Shown: piece after piece, positions 41,337-50,972 of the stretch | How the letters are laid out: each line of letters begins with the position of its first letter | Numbering within the stretch: the first letter of the stretch is position 1 | Assembly: GCF_006438875.1 (NCBI RefSeq) | Contig: NZ_RCZH01000012.1 | Coordinates: 141,721-205,720, forward strand | Direction: 5' to 3' | DNA from: Flavobacterium pectinovorum | GTDB lineage: Bacteria; Bacteroidota; Bacteroidia; Flavobacteriales; Flavobacteriaceae | Length of the DNA stretch: 64,000 bases | Translations under genes and position numbers: made by a program | Notes under the pieces: generated by a model | Told to the model about the DNA's origin: nothing | Seen by the model: the letters and a program-made list of their open reading frames with translations, nothing else | Databases searched by the model: none

Positions 41337-42425
41337 ATGCTAACGATAATAGATAAGTATATTTTAAAAAGATATTTAGCCACTTTTTCGGTGATGATAT
41401 TACTATTTATTCCAATTGGAATTGTAATTGATGTCTCTGAGAAGGTTAATAAAATGCTGGAAAATAAGATTCCGTTTACTGCAATTGCGATCTATTATTA
41501 CAACTTTACGATTTATTTTGCGAACTCATTATTTCCGATATTTTTGTTTTTATCGGTAATTTGGTTTACCTCAAAACTGGCTAATAATACAGAGATTATC
41601 GCAATTCTGAGTTCTGGAATTTCGTTCACACGTTTTCTACGACCTTATGTTATTGGTGCTTCTATCGTTTCGGTTTTTGTGCTTTTAATGGGTTTTTTCA
41701 TTGTTCCGGCTGCAAGTGAGGGGTTCAATAATTTTAGGTACACCTATCTAAAAGGTAATGGAAAAGCAGAAATGCTTGGTAATAATACAAATGTTTACCG
41801 ACAGCTTAATGACAATGATTTTATTTTTGTAAATAGTTTTAATGAAGAATCTAAAACTGCGTTCAACTTTTCGTTAGAACATTTTGAAAAAGATAAACTT
41901 ACCTATAAAATTACTGCAAGCCGTATCAAATGGGATCCGAAAAAGAAAACTTATATTTTGTATGATTATACAAAAAGAACTATTGGAGACTTGGAAGACA
42001 AGATCGAAAAAGCACCGGAAAAGAATGTTCCTTTTAAGTTTGAATTGGCAGATTTAACTCCTGTAGTATATATTGCTGAAACACTTTCGTTAGGAAAATT
42101 AATCGATTTTATTGATAAAGAACGCAAAAGAGGTTCGGGAAATATTAATGTTTATTTGGTAGTGCTTTATAAGAAATATAGTGTGCCGGTTTCCGCTTTT
42201 ATTTTGACCATTATTGCAGTGGCAGTTTCGTCAATGAAACGTCGTGGCGGTATGGGAACTAATCTTGCGATAGGAATTGCAATTGCGTTTTCTTTTGTTT
42301 TCTTTGATAAAATCTTCGGTACTCTTGCCGAAAAATCTACTTTCTCACCTTTTTTAGCTGTTTGGTTCCCGAATATTGTTTTCGGAATTCTGGCAGTTTA
42401 CTTATTACGTAATGCGAAACGATAA
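41337..42425 (+). CDS. LptF/LptG-family permease
   Basis: A 362-residue YjgP/YjgQ-family protein: six membrane helices with a large periplasmic domain between helices 3 and 4. It starts MLTIIDKYILKRYLATF, as LptG/LptF proteins do. It would form part of the LptB2FG transporter that extracts lipopolysaccharide from the inner membrane. Which of the two subunits it is cannot be told with confidence. Its last 14 nt overlap the start of the EamA-type gene. Confidence 0.87.
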   Translation: MLTIIDKYILKRYLATFSVMILLFIPIGIVIDVSEKVNKMLENKIPFTAIAIYYYNFTIYFANSLFPIFLFLSVIWFTSKLANNTEIIAILSSGISFTRFLRPYVIGASIVSVFVLLMGFFIVPAASEGFNNFRYTYLKGNGKAEMLGNNTNVYRQLNDNDFIFVNSFNEESKTAFNFSLEHFEKDKLTYKITASRIKWDPKKKTYILYDYTKRTIGDLEDKIEKAPEKNVPFKFELADLTPVVYIAETLSLGKLIDFIDKERKRGSGNINVYLVVLYKKYSVPVSAFILTIIAVAVSSMKRRGGMGTNLAIGIAIAFSFVFFDKIFGTLAEKSTFSPFLAVWFPNIVFGILAVYLLRNAKR

Positions 42426-43299
42426 TTTAAAAAGTTATTTAAATCTTCACTTAATTGTTTTTATCTGGGGTTTTACAGCCATTTTAGGCGCTTTAATTAC
42501 AATTGATGCCGAAAATTTAGTTTGGTTCAGAATGCTTTTAGCGGGCATTTTTCTGGCTGGATTCATTGTTTATAAGAAGCAATCTTTTGTGATTTCTATG
42601 CAGTCTTTTGCCAAATTGATTTTTGTTGGATTGCTAATTGCACTTCATTGGATTTTCTTTTTTAGGGCAATTCATGTTTCTAATGTTTCAATAACGCTTT
42701 CGATATTTTCGTTGGGTGCTTTTTTTGCTTCCTTATTAGAGCCGCTTTTTTACGGAAGAAAAATATTATTCTATGAAGTTTTCTTCGGATTAATTATTAT
42801 CGCAGGTTTGGCACTTATCATGCAAGTCGAAGTTAAATATCTACATGGTATGTATTATGCTTTGGCTGCAATTATTTTGGGTGTTTTATTTACTTTAATG
42901 AATGGTAAACTGATTACAGAACACGATCCGTCTGTTATTACATTTTATGAGTTTGGCGCAGGAGTTTTCTTTATTTCTGTTTATTTTTTAGTGCAGGGAA
43001 AATTTACCGCTGATTTTTTTACAATGTCATTAAATAACTGGGTTTTATTACTGGTTTTGGCCTCTGTTTGTACTGCTTATGCATTTACGGCTTCGGTTAA
43101 AGTTATGCAGAAACTAACACCTTATACGGTGATGTTAACGACTAATTTAGAGCCTGTTTACGGAATTATACTGGCTTATTTTATTCTGGGAGGAAAAGAA
43201 AAAATGAGTACAGAATTTTATATTGGCGCCCTTATAATTGTAATTACAGTTATTTTAAACGGCGTTTTTAAACATTATAAAAATAAGAAAGAACTGTAA
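42412..43299 (+). CDS. EamA-family (DMT) transporter
   Basis: A 295-residue membrane protein with ten helices in two EamA halves (IVFIWGFTAILGALITID and later LGVLFTLMNGKLITE). The DMT superfamily exports small metabolites; the substrate is unknown. The frame is open to 42376, but the ATG at 42412 gives the common M-R-N-D-N-L-K start and a short 14-nt overlap with the lptG-like gene. Confidence 0.87.
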   Translation: MRNDNLKSYLNLHLIVFIWGFTAILGALITIDAENLVWFRMLLAGIFLAGFIVYKKQSFVISMQSFAKLIFVGLLIALHWIFFFRAIHVSNVSITLSIFSLGAFFASLLEPLFYGRKILFYEVFFGLIIIAGLALIMQVEVKYLHGMYYALAAIILGVLFTLMNGKLITEHDPSVITFYEFGAGVFFISVYFLVQGKFTADFFTMSLNNWVLLLVLASVCTAYAFTASVKVMQKLTPYTVMLTTNLEPVYGIILAYFILGGKEKMSTEFYIGALIIVITVILNGVFKHYKNKKEL

Positions 43300-43370
43300 T
43301 AGTTTACTTATTTTTAAATAACAAATTGATACTTTACTAACAATTAACTGTGCCAATGATATAATATTTT

Positions 43371-43378
43371 TATATTTG
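43371..43378 (+). promoter_or_regulatory. -7 box TATATTTG of accA
   Basis: A perfect TAnnTTTG, 32 nt upstream of the ATG at 43411, after a gap with no other feature. Confidence 0.55.
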
Positions 43379-43410
43379 CGGTTCGATTTACAAACAAAAT
43401 TCAAAAATCC

Positions 43411-44364
43411 ATGGAATATTTAGATTTTGAGCTTCCAATCAAAGAACTTGAAGAACAGTTAGAAAAGTGTGTTATTATTGGAAAAGAATCTGATGTTGAT
43501 GTAACACCAACCTGCAAGGAAATCAACAAGAAATTAGAACAAACTAAGAAAGAAATATACAAAAACCTTACGGCCTGGCAACGTGTTCAATTGTCAAGAC
43601 ATCCAAATAGACCTTATACCTTAGATTATATCAGAGCAATTTGCGGAGAGACGTTTCTGGAACTTCACGGTGACAGAAACTTTAAAGATGATAAAGCTAT
43701 GGTTGGCGGACTTGGAAAAATAAACGGACAATCGTTTATGATCGTTGGTCAGCAAAAAGGGTTTAATACAAAAACGCGTCAATACCGTAATTTTGGTATG
43801 GCAAATCCTGAAGGATATCGTAAAGCTTTGCGTTTAATGAAAATGGCAGAGAAATTTGGTATTCCCGTTTTGACTTTGGTAGATACTCCGGGTGCATACC
43901 CAGGACTTGAGGCCGAAGAAAGAGGGCAAGGAGAAGCTATTGCAAGAAATATTTTTGAAATGGTTCGTTTACAAGTGCCAATTATCACTATTATTGTTGG
44001 TGAAGGTGCTTCTGGAGGAGCTTTAGGAATAGGTGTTGGAGATAAAGTCTATATGTTAGAGAATACTTGGTATTCTGTAATTTCTCCAGAATCTTGTTCT
44101 TCGATTTTATGGAAAAGCTGGGAATATAAAGAACGTGCTGCTGATGCTTTAAAATTGACTTCATCTGACATGAAAAGACAAAAATTAGTTGATGACGTTA
44201 TTCCGGAACCATTAGGAGGAGCACACTATGATCGTGAAACTACTTTTAAAACGGTTGCCGAATATATTACTAAAGGATATAACGAATTGAAAGACTTATC
44301 AACAGCCGACTTAATTGCCCAAAGAATGGACAAATATAGTAATATGGGCGAGTATAAAGAGTAA
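43411..44364 (+). CDS. accA: Acetyl-CoA carboxylase carboxyltransferase, alpha subunit
   Basis: A 317-residue AccA. It transfers the carboxyl group from biotin to acetyl-CoA with AccD in the first step of fatty acid synthesis. The N-terminal helical part (MEYLDFELPIKELEEQLEK) and the crotonase-like core (TLVDTPGAYPGLEAEERGQG, VGEGASGGALGIGVGDKVYM, ENTWYSVISPESCSSILW) are typical. A single gene, ending at a terminator. Confidence 0.95.
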   Translation: MEYLDFELPIKELEEQLEKCVIIGKESDVDVTPTCKEINKKLEQTKKEIYKNLTAWQRVQLSRHPNRPYTLDYIRAICGETFLELHGDRNFKDDKAMVGGLGKINGQSFMIVGQQKGFNTKTRQYRNFGMANPEGYRKALRLMKMAEKFGIPVLTLVDTPGAYPGLEAEERGQGEAIARNIFEMVRLQVPIITIIVGEGASGGALGIGVGDKVYMLENTWYSVISPESCSSILWKSWEYKERAADALKLTSSDMKRQKLVDDVIPEPLGGAHYDRETTFKTVAEYITKGYNELKDLSTADLIAQRMDKYSNMGEYKE

Positions 44365-44382
44365 ATTCTTACAAGATTGATA

Positions 44383-44418
44383 AAAATCCGAAGCCTTACA
44401 GTTTCGGATTTTTTTTTG
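44383..44418 (+). terminator. Terminator of accA
   Basis: AAATCCGAA pairs with TTCGGATTT, followed by a run of nine or ten Ts. Confidence 0.88.
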
Positions 44419-44492
44419 GTTATGAACAAAAAACACTTATTTATAAACAATTAATAGTTATAACTCAATAGCAATTTTTTTTTAAATTTTGC

Positions 44493-44500
44493 TACTTTCG
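44493..44500 (+). promoter_or_regulatory. Possible -7 box TACTTTCG of dnaB
   Basis: One base from TAnnTTTG. It ends 4 nt before the ATG, so the mRNA would be leaderless or nearly so. Confidence 0.4.
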
Positions 44501-44504
44501 CTAT

Positions 44505-46049
44505 ATGGAAAATTTCAAAAATGTAAATCCTGTAAAGGTAGATAAAACCACAATTATTAATTTAGAAAAGGGAAAACTTCCTCCACAAGTGCTTGATTTA
44601 GAAGAGGCTGTGCTTGGGGCGATGATGATTGATAAAAAAGGGGTTGATGATGTAATTGATATTTTACAAGCTGATGCTTTTTATAAAGACGCACACAAAT
44701 TTATTTTTGAAGCAATCGTTCAGCTTTTTACCGACACTCAGCCAATCGACTTGCTGACTGTTTCCTCTCAGCTGAAAAAGAATGGAAAATTAGAACTAGC
44801 CGGCGGTGATTTTTATTTAATTCAGCTTACGCAAAAAATTGCATCTTCTGCGCACATTGAATTTCACTCTCGTATCATTCTTCAGAAATTTATTCAAAGA
44901 AGTTTGATTCGTATTTCTTCTGAAATTATTGAAGCGTCATATGATGAAACAACAGATGTATTTAATTTACTTGATCAGGCCGAATCAAAATTATACGAAG
45001 TAACACAAGGAAATATAAAGCGTAGTTCTGAAACTGCTCAAAGTTTAGTTTTGCAAGCTAAAAAACGTATTGAAGAAATTTCGAAGCAAGAAGGATTGAG
45101 TGGTGTCGAAACTGGTTTTACCAATTTAGATAAACTGACTTCGGGATGGCAGCCAAGTGATTTAATTATCATTGCGGCGAGACCTGCGATGGGAAAAACT
45201 GCGTTTGTACTTTCTATGGCTAGAAATATAGCGATCGATTTTGGACATCCGGTAGCATTGTTCTCTCTGGAGATGGCATCAGTTCAGTTAATCACGAGGT
45301 TGATTTCATCAGAAACAGGTTTGTCATCGGAGAAATTACGTACGGGTAAATTAGAGCCTCACGAATGGACGATGTTGAGTACCAAAGTGAAAAATTTAGA
45401 AAAAGCTCCGCTGTTTATTGATGATACTCCGTCGCTTTCTATTTTTGACTTAAGAGCAAAATGCCGTCGTTTGGTTTCACAGCACGGAATCAAAATCATC
45501 ATTGTTGATTATTTGCAGTTGATGACTGCCGGTGGAAATAGTAAGGGTGGAGGAAACCGTGAGCAGGAGATTTCGACAATTTCCCGAAACTTAAAAGCTT
45601 TGGCCAAAGAACTTAACGTTCCGGTAATTGCACTTTCTCAGTTATCACGTGCCGTTGAAACGCGTGGATCTAGTAAACGTCCTTTGCTTTCGGATCTTCG
45701 TGAATCTGGAGCGATTGAGCAAGATGCTGATATTGTTTCGTTTTTATATCGACCGGAATATTATAAAATTGACGAATGGGATGATGATGAAGCTTCGTCA
45801 ACCGCTGGTCAGGCAGAGATAATGATAGCCAAGCACCGTAATGGTGGAATTGAAAACGTTCGTTTGAAATTTATTGGACATCTTGGAAAATTTGATAACC
45901 TGGATGATTTTTCAGGTAATTATGATGATTTGCCATCAAAAATGAATCATGAGGAAAATCCATTTATAACTAAGAATTTACCCTCTGCAAATGAAGCATT
46001 TGGAAGCAATTTAAATGATGACGATGATGATAGTGATGTTCCATTTTAA
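44505..46049 (+). CDS. dnaB: Replicative DNA helicase
   Basis: A 514-residue DnaB. The N-terminal helical domain (PPQVLDLEEAVLGAMMID) contacts primase; the C-terminal RecA-like domain has Walker A ARPAMGKTAF, Walker B IIIVDYLQLM and the Arg-containing SRAVETRGSSKRPLLSDLRESGAIEQDAD. No intein is present. The acidic tail ends DDDDDSDVPF, a pattern like the SSB tip. It is monocistronic with a downstream terminator. Confidence 0.95.
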   Translation: MENFKNVNPVKVDKTTIINLEKGKLPPQVLDLEEAVLGAMMIDKKGVDDVIDILQADAFYKDAHKFIFEAIVQLFTDTQPIDLLTVSSQLKKNGKLELAGGDFYLIQLTQKIASSAHIEFHSRIILQKFIQRSLIRISSEIIEASYDETTDVFNLLDQAESKLYEVTQGNIKRSSETAQSLVLQAKKRIEEISKQEGLSGVETGFTNLDKLTSGWQPSDLIIIAARPAMGKTAFVLSMARNIAIDFGHPVALFSLEMASVQLITRLISSETGLSSEKLRTGKLEPHEWTMLSTKVKNLEKAPLFIDDTPSLSIFDLRAKCRRLVSQHGIKIIIVDYLQLMTAGGNSKGGGNREQEISTISRNLKALAKELNVPVIALSQLSRAVETRGSSKRPLLSDLRESGAIEQDADIVSFLYRPEYYKIDEWDDDEASSTAGQAEIMIAKHRNGGIENVRLKFIGHLGKFDNLDDFSGNYDDLPSKMNHEENPFITKNLPSANEAFGSNLNDDDDDSDVPF

Positions 46050-46058
46050 CAAAATATT

Positions 46059-46088
46059 AAAAAGCCTTATTATGAGGCTTTTTTTTAT
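46059..46088 (+). terminator. Terminator of dnaB
   Basis: AAAAAGCCT pairs with AGGCTTTTT around TATTATG; T-run follows. Confidence 0.88.
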
Positions 46089-46177
46089 GTCTAATGTTAA
46101 AATTATTGATTAATTTCTGTAGTTTAGCCAAACCATTTAACAAATCTAATACTATTAACTAATTTAAATTGTAAATT

Positions 46178-46534
46178 ATGAATGAAGAAACCTTTCCGGG
46201 ACCTATTGAAATTCCATTAAGCACGGCTCAAGTGTGGGAAAAGAGATTCCAGGATGATACCACGATTGAAGACCCAAAGAAAAAAGTAAAAGCTTTTTTG
46301 ATACCAAGAGAAAGTCTGGAAAAAGTTTTGGAACTAGAAACCGAGGCTGTCTGGGCGTATATTGGTATTAATGACGACAATGAAAAGACGTTACTTTTCG
46401 TAGGAGCAGAACTAGATCCAAAAACAAATAAATATATAAATGTTTATGGACCACCAAAATCAGAACAAAATAAAGCTGAGGGTGGACCTGTAGAAATCGT
46501 TTATGATGGCGCACGTCCTAGTCCTCCATTTTAA
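46178..46534 (+). CDS. Small protein, single repeat unit, with conserved R-P-x-P-P tail
   Basis: A 118-residue protein without a signal peptide. A unit KVKAFLIPRESLEKVLELE...VWAYIGINDDNEKTLLFVGAELD matches in pattern each half of the lipoproteins encoded at 48337 and 49176. It ends VYDGARPSPPF, the tail shared by this family (VYDGSRPCPPY, VYDGTRPSPPY, VYDATRPCPPN). It is the first gene of a locus with a membrane protein, a histidine kinase and the lipoproteins. No family is known to me, and the lack of a signal peptide sets it apart, making it a possible cytoplasmic counterpart. Confidence 0.65.
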   Translation: MNEETFPGPIEIPLSTAQVWEKRFQDDTTIEDPKKKVKAFLIPRESLEKVLELETEAVWAYIGINDDNEKTLLFVGAELDPKTNKYINVYGPPKSEQNKAEGGPVEIVYDGARPSPPF

Positions 46535-46555
46535 TTTTAAAGAAACCATATAAAA

Positions 46556-47185
46556 GTGATCGATTTTTTAATTTTCTCAGGTTATTTGATTTTATTACTA
46601 AATCTCATACTATACTTATTTAGCTTTTTCCGAGAGGGGAAAGCTAATGTTTTTTTTGTTTCCTATTTGGCATTTATATTTGTAATGCAAATTTCTTTGG
46701 AATTAATGTACCGACTTGAGATCAATAATTTATTTGCTGTTAATATATTTTTTATAGGCCAAATGATATTATTAGGGTTGTTTTATAATTCATTACTTCC
46801 AATTAAAAGCCAAAAGATTTTTGTAAAGATTTCCCTCGTTATTGCATTGCTGTTTTTATTAGCACAATTTGTTATGGATTCAAGCCAATTTTTAAAATTT
46901 AATTTGTTTGAAATTACGCTAACATCTTTGCTTATAGTCGTTTTCGCTTTGTTTCACTTATACAATATGCTTACGGATGGTAAAAAATACTATTATGTTA
47001 GTTTTGGTATTGTATTTTATTTATTAGCAAGTACAGTTTTATTTTTAATTGGAAACCTTTCTATGGAACTTAGTAATGATGTGAAATATTGGACATGGGC
47101 ATTAAATGCATTCCTAATTGTGATTTATCAATTGTTTATTTTATATGAATGGAAAGTAAGTTTCTATGAAAATAAAATTGAATAA
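46556..47185 (+). CDS. Multi-helix membrane protein of the two-component locus
   Basis: A 209-residue protein with about six or seven membrane helices and short loops (IDFLIFSGYLILLLNLILYLF at the start; VSFYENKIE at the end). The start codon is GTG. It lies 21 nt after the small tail-bearing gene and 200 nt before the histidine kinase, same strand. Its compact helical layout resembles sensor membrane domains that lack an output module, so it may be the signal-receiving partner of the single-helix kinase. That is inference; no family was recognised. Confidence 0.6.
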   Translation: MIDFLIFSGYLILLLNLILYLFSFFREGKANVFFVSYLAFIFVMQISLELMYRLEINNLFAVNIFFIGQMILLGLFYNSLLPIKSQKIFVKISLVIALLFLLAQFVMDSSQFLKFNLFEITLTSLLIVVFALFHLYNMLTDGKKYYYVSFGIVFYLLASTVLFLIGNLSMELSNDVKYWTWALNAFLIVIYQLFILYEWKVSFYENKIE

Positions 47186-47385
47186 TAATAATAATCTTTT
47201 TTATGAATGCTAAATTAAATTCATAATAAAAAAAATGCTATTTATTGCAGCCTTTTAGGAGATTAAGGATTTTGACGGAACACGATAAAAAATCTCTGTC
47301 AAGATAAATTTCATCAAAGATTTTAATTTTGAAAAATTATATTTTGGAAGTACTAAATAAGAAGTATTTGATTTTAATATAGATA

Positions 47386-48201
47386 ATGCGAAACACTAAA
47401 GCTTTCATAATGAATGGGAATTCAGTTCCAGATAAAGAAATTGTTGCGATAATTTTATATATATCCTGCTTTTTCATGATTCTTGCTGTTTTTTTAATTA
47501 CATTTTTCTATTTCTCCAGAAAGAAAATCATTCAAAAAGAAATTGAAAATAAGAACTTAGAAATTCAATATCAAAAAGATCAATTGCATGCTATTATTGT
47601 GGCTCAGGAAGAAGAGCGAAAAAGAATTGCTCAGGATCTTCATGATGATATTAGTTCTAAACTAAATATTGTTTCGTTGAACAGCCATTTGCTTACCGCG
47701 CCAAATTTGACAGAAGCTGAAACGTTAGAAATTACAGGGAATATAATTGCGTTGACAACCAAAGCACTTGATAATTCAAGGAAAATTGCTCATAATTTAT
47801 TGCCTCCCGTTTTTGAAAAGTTTGGATTGAATGCAGGTGTTGAAGAATTATGTGAAGAATTTGAAAGTAGTAAAGCAATAAAAACATATTATAAAAGTGA
47901 AATTGATTTTGATGAGAAAGAGATTGATCGTCATTTACACGTTTTTAGAATTTTACAAGAATTAATGAATAACTCACTGCGGCATGGAAAGGCAACTGAA
48001 ATTTGGATCGCTTTTAAAAATATAAATGGAATCGACACTTGTAATTATGAAGATAATGGAGTTGGTTTTGATTGTAAAAATATTGAAAATCAAAAAGGCT
48101 TAGGTATGAAGAATATCGATAGCCGTATTTCATTTTTAGACGGAACAATCAAAATTAACTCAGAAGTTGGTAAAGGAATAGCTGTAATTTTTACTTTTTA
48201 A
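47386..48201 (+). CDS. Sensor histidine kinase (HisKA_3 type)
   Basis: A 271-residue kinase: one membrane helix (about 19-43), a short coiled coil, the HisKA_3 dimerisation region with phospho-acceptor His 86 in QEEERKRIAQDLHDDIS, and an HATPase domain with N-box ILQELMNNSLRHG and G-boxes DNGVGF and KGLGMKNI. It has almost no extracytoplasmic part, so sensing must be by membrane or partner protein. The likely response regulator is the NarL-type protein at 51045, displaced 2.8 kb by lipoprotein gene copies. A decayed second copy of this kinase lies just before that regulator. Confidence 0.87.
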   Translation: MRNTKAFIMNGNSVPDKEIVAIILYISCFFMILAVFLITFFYFSRKKIIQKEIENKNLEIQYQKDQLHAIIVAQEEERKRIAQDLHDDISSKLNIVSLNSHLLTAPNLTEAETLEITGNIIALTTKALDNSRKIAHNLLPPVFEKFGLNAGVEELCEEFESSKAIKTYYKSEIDFDEKEIDRHLHVFRILQELMNNSLRHGKATEIWIAFKNINGIDTCNYEDNGVGFDCKNIENQKGLGMKNIDSRISFLDGTIKINSEVGKGIAVIFTF

Positions 48202-48336
48202 ATTAAAATCAAATAATAAATAATTTTTTGATACAATTAATAAATCTCTATTGGAATGAATATTTTGATGGAGTTTTTTTTTGATTTTATCGGTTTAATT
48301 TTAATAACCATTACGTTTAACTAACAATTACTAATA

Positions 48337-49101
48337 ATGAAAAGAACCAGTTTATTTGGTGCTGTCTTGATAGCACTTTTAACGTTCTCTTGTCAAAAAG
48401 AGAATTCGCAGGAAAATAGTTCCATAGTCTCAAAAGTGGAGCAGGAGAATTGGCAAACAGCAAAGCTTGATGCTAAATTCGCAGATTCTCAAAAACAGAT
48501 AACCGCTTATTTATTTCCAACAGCTCAAATGTCTAAATTGGTAGAAACACCAAATGTAGAATTTGTTCAGTTTGTTTTAGGTTACAGTGACAATACTTTA
48601 CAAATTAAGGTTATTGGAGTTGATAAAACAGGAAAAGAATTGACTAGTGTTGATTCTAATATTCTTAGAGAAACTTCGGACACAGATAAATTGTCTGTAT
48701 TAAAAACGTCAAATCGCAAAACAAATAAAGGAACAGCAATTTTAAATAATCATTTATTATTTCCTAAAGATGCGCTCGATGGTATCACTGCATGGCAGGA
48801 AAAACTGAACAAGATTTCTGATTTAGATGACGTGCTATCTTATGAAGGTGCTCGTTTTAAGCATTATTCTTTAGAAGCTGCTATTATTACGGATCTGCTT
48901 AAAAATAAAAATACAGCAAATATTGGCTTGTTTTTAGGGCTTAATCCTATTGGGAAAGTAACGACTATTTTGATAGGATTGGATAAAAATAATTCAATGA
49001 AGAAAATATCATTAACAAGTAAAGAAGCGAGCACTAATGATGTGTACGATGGGTCACGTCCTTGCCCTCCTTATGGAGATCCTGCTCCTGAATTGTTATA
49101 A
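48337..49101 (+). CDS. Lipoprotein with internal duplication and R-P-C-P-P tail, copy 1
   Basis: A 254-residue lipoprotein (signal MKRTSLFGAVLIALLTFSC, Cys 19, then Q-K-E-N, which resembles the QK-acidic export signal known from Capnocytophaga surface lipoproteins). Two similar units follow: TAYLFPTAQMSKLVETPNVE with QFVLGYSDNTLQIKVIGVD, and ARFKHYSLEAAIITDLLKNK with NIGLFLGLNPIGKVTTILIG. It ends VYDGSRPCPPYGDPAPELL. The next gene is a close copy. The leader AACCATTACGTTTAACTAA is shared with copy 2. Function unknown; likely ligand or sensor for the kinase system. Confidence 0.75.
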   Translation: MKRTSLFGAVLIALLTFSCQKENSQENSSIVSKVEQENWQTAKLDAKFADSQKQITAYLFPTAQMSKLVETPNVEFVQFVLGYSDNTLQIKVIGVDKTGKELTSVDSNILRETSDTDKLSVLKTSNRKTNKGTAILNNHLLFPKDALDGITAWQEKLNKISDLDDVLSYEGARFKHYSLEAAIITDLLKNKNTANIGLFLGLNPIGKVTTILIGLDKNNSMKKISLTSKEASTNDVYDGSRPCPPYGDPAPELL

Positions 49102-49175
49102 TTTTTTAGTGAAGATTTTACTTTGAATTTTAGGATTACTCAGTAACCATTACGTTTAACTAATTACTACTAATA

Positions 49176-49916
49176 ATGAAAAAAACAAGTTTATTAGGTG
49201 CATCTTTGATAGCGCTTTTAATGTTCTCTTGTCAAAAAGAGAACTCACAAGAGGATACTTCCATAGTTTCAAAAGTGGAGCAGGAGAATTGGCAAACAGC
49301 AAAGCTGGATGCAAAATTCGCCGATTCTCAAAAGGAAGTTACAGCATATTTATTTCCAACAGCTCTAATTTCTAAATTGGTAGAAACACCAAATGTAGAA
49401 TTTGTTCAATTTGTACTAGGTTATAGTAATAATACTTTACAAATTAAAGTTGTAGGAGTTAATAAAGCTGGAAAAGAATTTGCAAGCGTTGATTCTAAAA
49501 TTCTTAAAGAAACTTCTGGCACCGATAAATTTTCGGCATTAGCGACGTCAAATAAGAAAACAGATAAAGGAACAGCACTTTTAAATGAGCATTTATTATT
49601 TCCTAAAGACGCGATCGATGGTATTACTGCGTGGCAGGAAAAACTGAATACAGTTTCTGATTTAGATGACGTGCTATCTTATAAGGGTGCCCGTTTTAAT
49701 CATTATAGTATCGAAGCTGCTATTATTGTTGATATGCTTAAAAATAAAAACACAGCAAATATTGGTTTGTTTTTAGGACTTAATCCTATTGGAAAAGTAA
49801 CTACTATTTTGATAGGTTTAGATCAAAACAATTCAATAAAGAAAGTGTCTTCAACAGGTAAAGATGGTGATAATGGTGATGTATATGATGGGACGCGTCC
49901 TTCTCCTCCTTATTGA
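49176..49916 (+). CDS. Lipoprotein with internal duplication and R-P-S-P-P tail, copy 2
   Basis: A 246-residue close paralogue of copy 1, with the same signal (MKKTSLLGASLIALLMFSC) and near-identical long stretches such as VEQENWQTAKLDAKFADSQK. It ends VYDGTRPSPPY with no residues after the motif. The same leader (AACCATTACGTTTAACTAA) stands in front. High similarity at DNA level indicates a recent duplication. Surface exposure is inferred from the Q-K-E-N after the lipid Cys. Confidence 0.75.
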   Translation: MKKTSLLGASLIALLMFSCQKENSQEDTSIVSKVEQENWQTAKLDAKFADSQKEVTAYLFPTALISKLVETPNVEFVQFVLGYSNNTLQIKVVGVNKAGKEFASVDSKILKETSGTDKFSALATSNKKTDKGTALLNEHLLFPKDAIDGITAWQEKLNTVSDLDDVLSYKGARFNHYSIEAAIIVDMLKNKNTANIGLFLGLNPIGKVTTILIGLDQNNSIKKVSSTGKDGDNGDVYDGTRPSPPY

Positions 49917-49973
49917 TTAATTTGATATTTTAAGATTTACCACAATTAATAAATCTCTATTCCAAGTGATGAA

Positions 49974-50546
49974 ATGTCTAAATTGGTAGAAACACCAAAT
50001 GTAGAATTCGTTCAGTTTGTTTTAGGTTACCGTGATAATACTTTGCAAATTAAAGTTATTGGAGTTGACAGGTCAGGAAAAGAATTTGCAAGTGTTGATT
50101 CTGAAATTCTTAAAGAAACTTCTACTGCGGATAAATTTTCTGCACTAAGAATGTCAAATAATAAAACAAATAAAGGAACAGCCCTGCTAAATGCACACTT
50201 AATTTCGCCTGACATTGCGCTTAATGGTATTAATGAATGGCAAAGGAAATTGAAGACTGTGACTGATCTGGATGAAGTGCTTTCTTATGAAGGTGCTCGT
50301 TTTAAACATTATAGTCTGGAAGCTGCTGTTATTACAGATATGCTAAAAAACAAAAATACAGCAAATATTGGTTTGTTTTTAGGACTTAATCCAATAGGAA
50401 AAGTAACCACTATTTTGATTGGATTAGACAAAAATAATGCAATTAAAAAAGGATTGTCTTCAACAGGTAAAACCGCAGATAGTCAGGAAGTTTATGATGC
50501 TACTCGTCCTTGTCCGCCTAACGGTGACCCGGCTGCTTCTGAATAA
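49974..50546 (+). pseudogene. Lipoprotein paralogue copy 3, 5'-truncated
   Basis: 190 codons homologous to residues from about 65 onward of copies 1 and 2. It opens MSKLVETPNVEFVQFVLGY, an internal part of the family, so the signal peptide and first part are missing. The sequence just before (AATTAATAAATCTCTATTCC, 49945-49970) matches the DNA downstream of the kinase gene (48237-48257), indicating a deletion or recombination. The end VYDATRPCPPNGDPAASE is intact. A cytoplasmic product is possible but it is probably not functional as an exported protein. Confidence 0.65.
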
Positions 50547-50577
50547 CATATAGTTTTGTAAATCAAAATCAATAAAG

Positions 50578-50609
50578 ATCTCTATCAAAATATATGTTTT
50601 GGTAGAGAT
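50578..50609. terminator. Hairpin after lipoprotein copy 3
   Basis: ATCTCTATCAAAA (50578-50590) pairs with TTTTGGTAGAGAT (50597-50609), one G-T pair. A T-rich but interrupted tail follows. Confidence 0.55.
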
Positions 50610-50785
50610 TTGTTTATTGTAGATGTTTTTAACAAGACTAATTCCAATATACTTGATTGGTGAATAATAAATTAAAAAACAAAGCTTCAGGTTTATAAGA
50701 TTCCAAAGACAATTCTGGAATTCGAAATCATAAAAACGGCTATATTTTAGCAGCAATCCTTTTTTATTAACGGGACTTCTTTAGG

Positions 50786-50933
50786 TACTGTTTTCTATTT
50801 CTCGAGAAAAAGTACTGAAAATCAAAAAAGGTCTGGCTATGAAGAATATTGATGGCCACATTTCGTTTTTAAACCAAGCAATCAAAATAAACTCTGAAGT
50901 TGGTAAAGAAATAGTCATAATTTTTAGTTTTTA
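50786..50933 (+). pseudogene. Remnant of a second histidine kinase copy
   Basis: The last part matches the 3' end of the kinase gene at 47386-48201: GAAAATCAAAAAAGGTCTGG corresponds to the K-G-L-G-M-K-N-I region, with one extra A that breaks the frame, and the final codons read INSEVGKEIVIIFSF. Just before it, TTTTCTATTTCTCGAGAAA matches the end of the kinase membrane helix. Everything between is deleted. The 3' flank is also shared with the intact kinase gene, so this is a decayed duplicate. Confidence 0.75.
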
Positions 50934-50972
50934 ACTTATAATCGAATAATAAATAGTTTTTTGACACAATAT

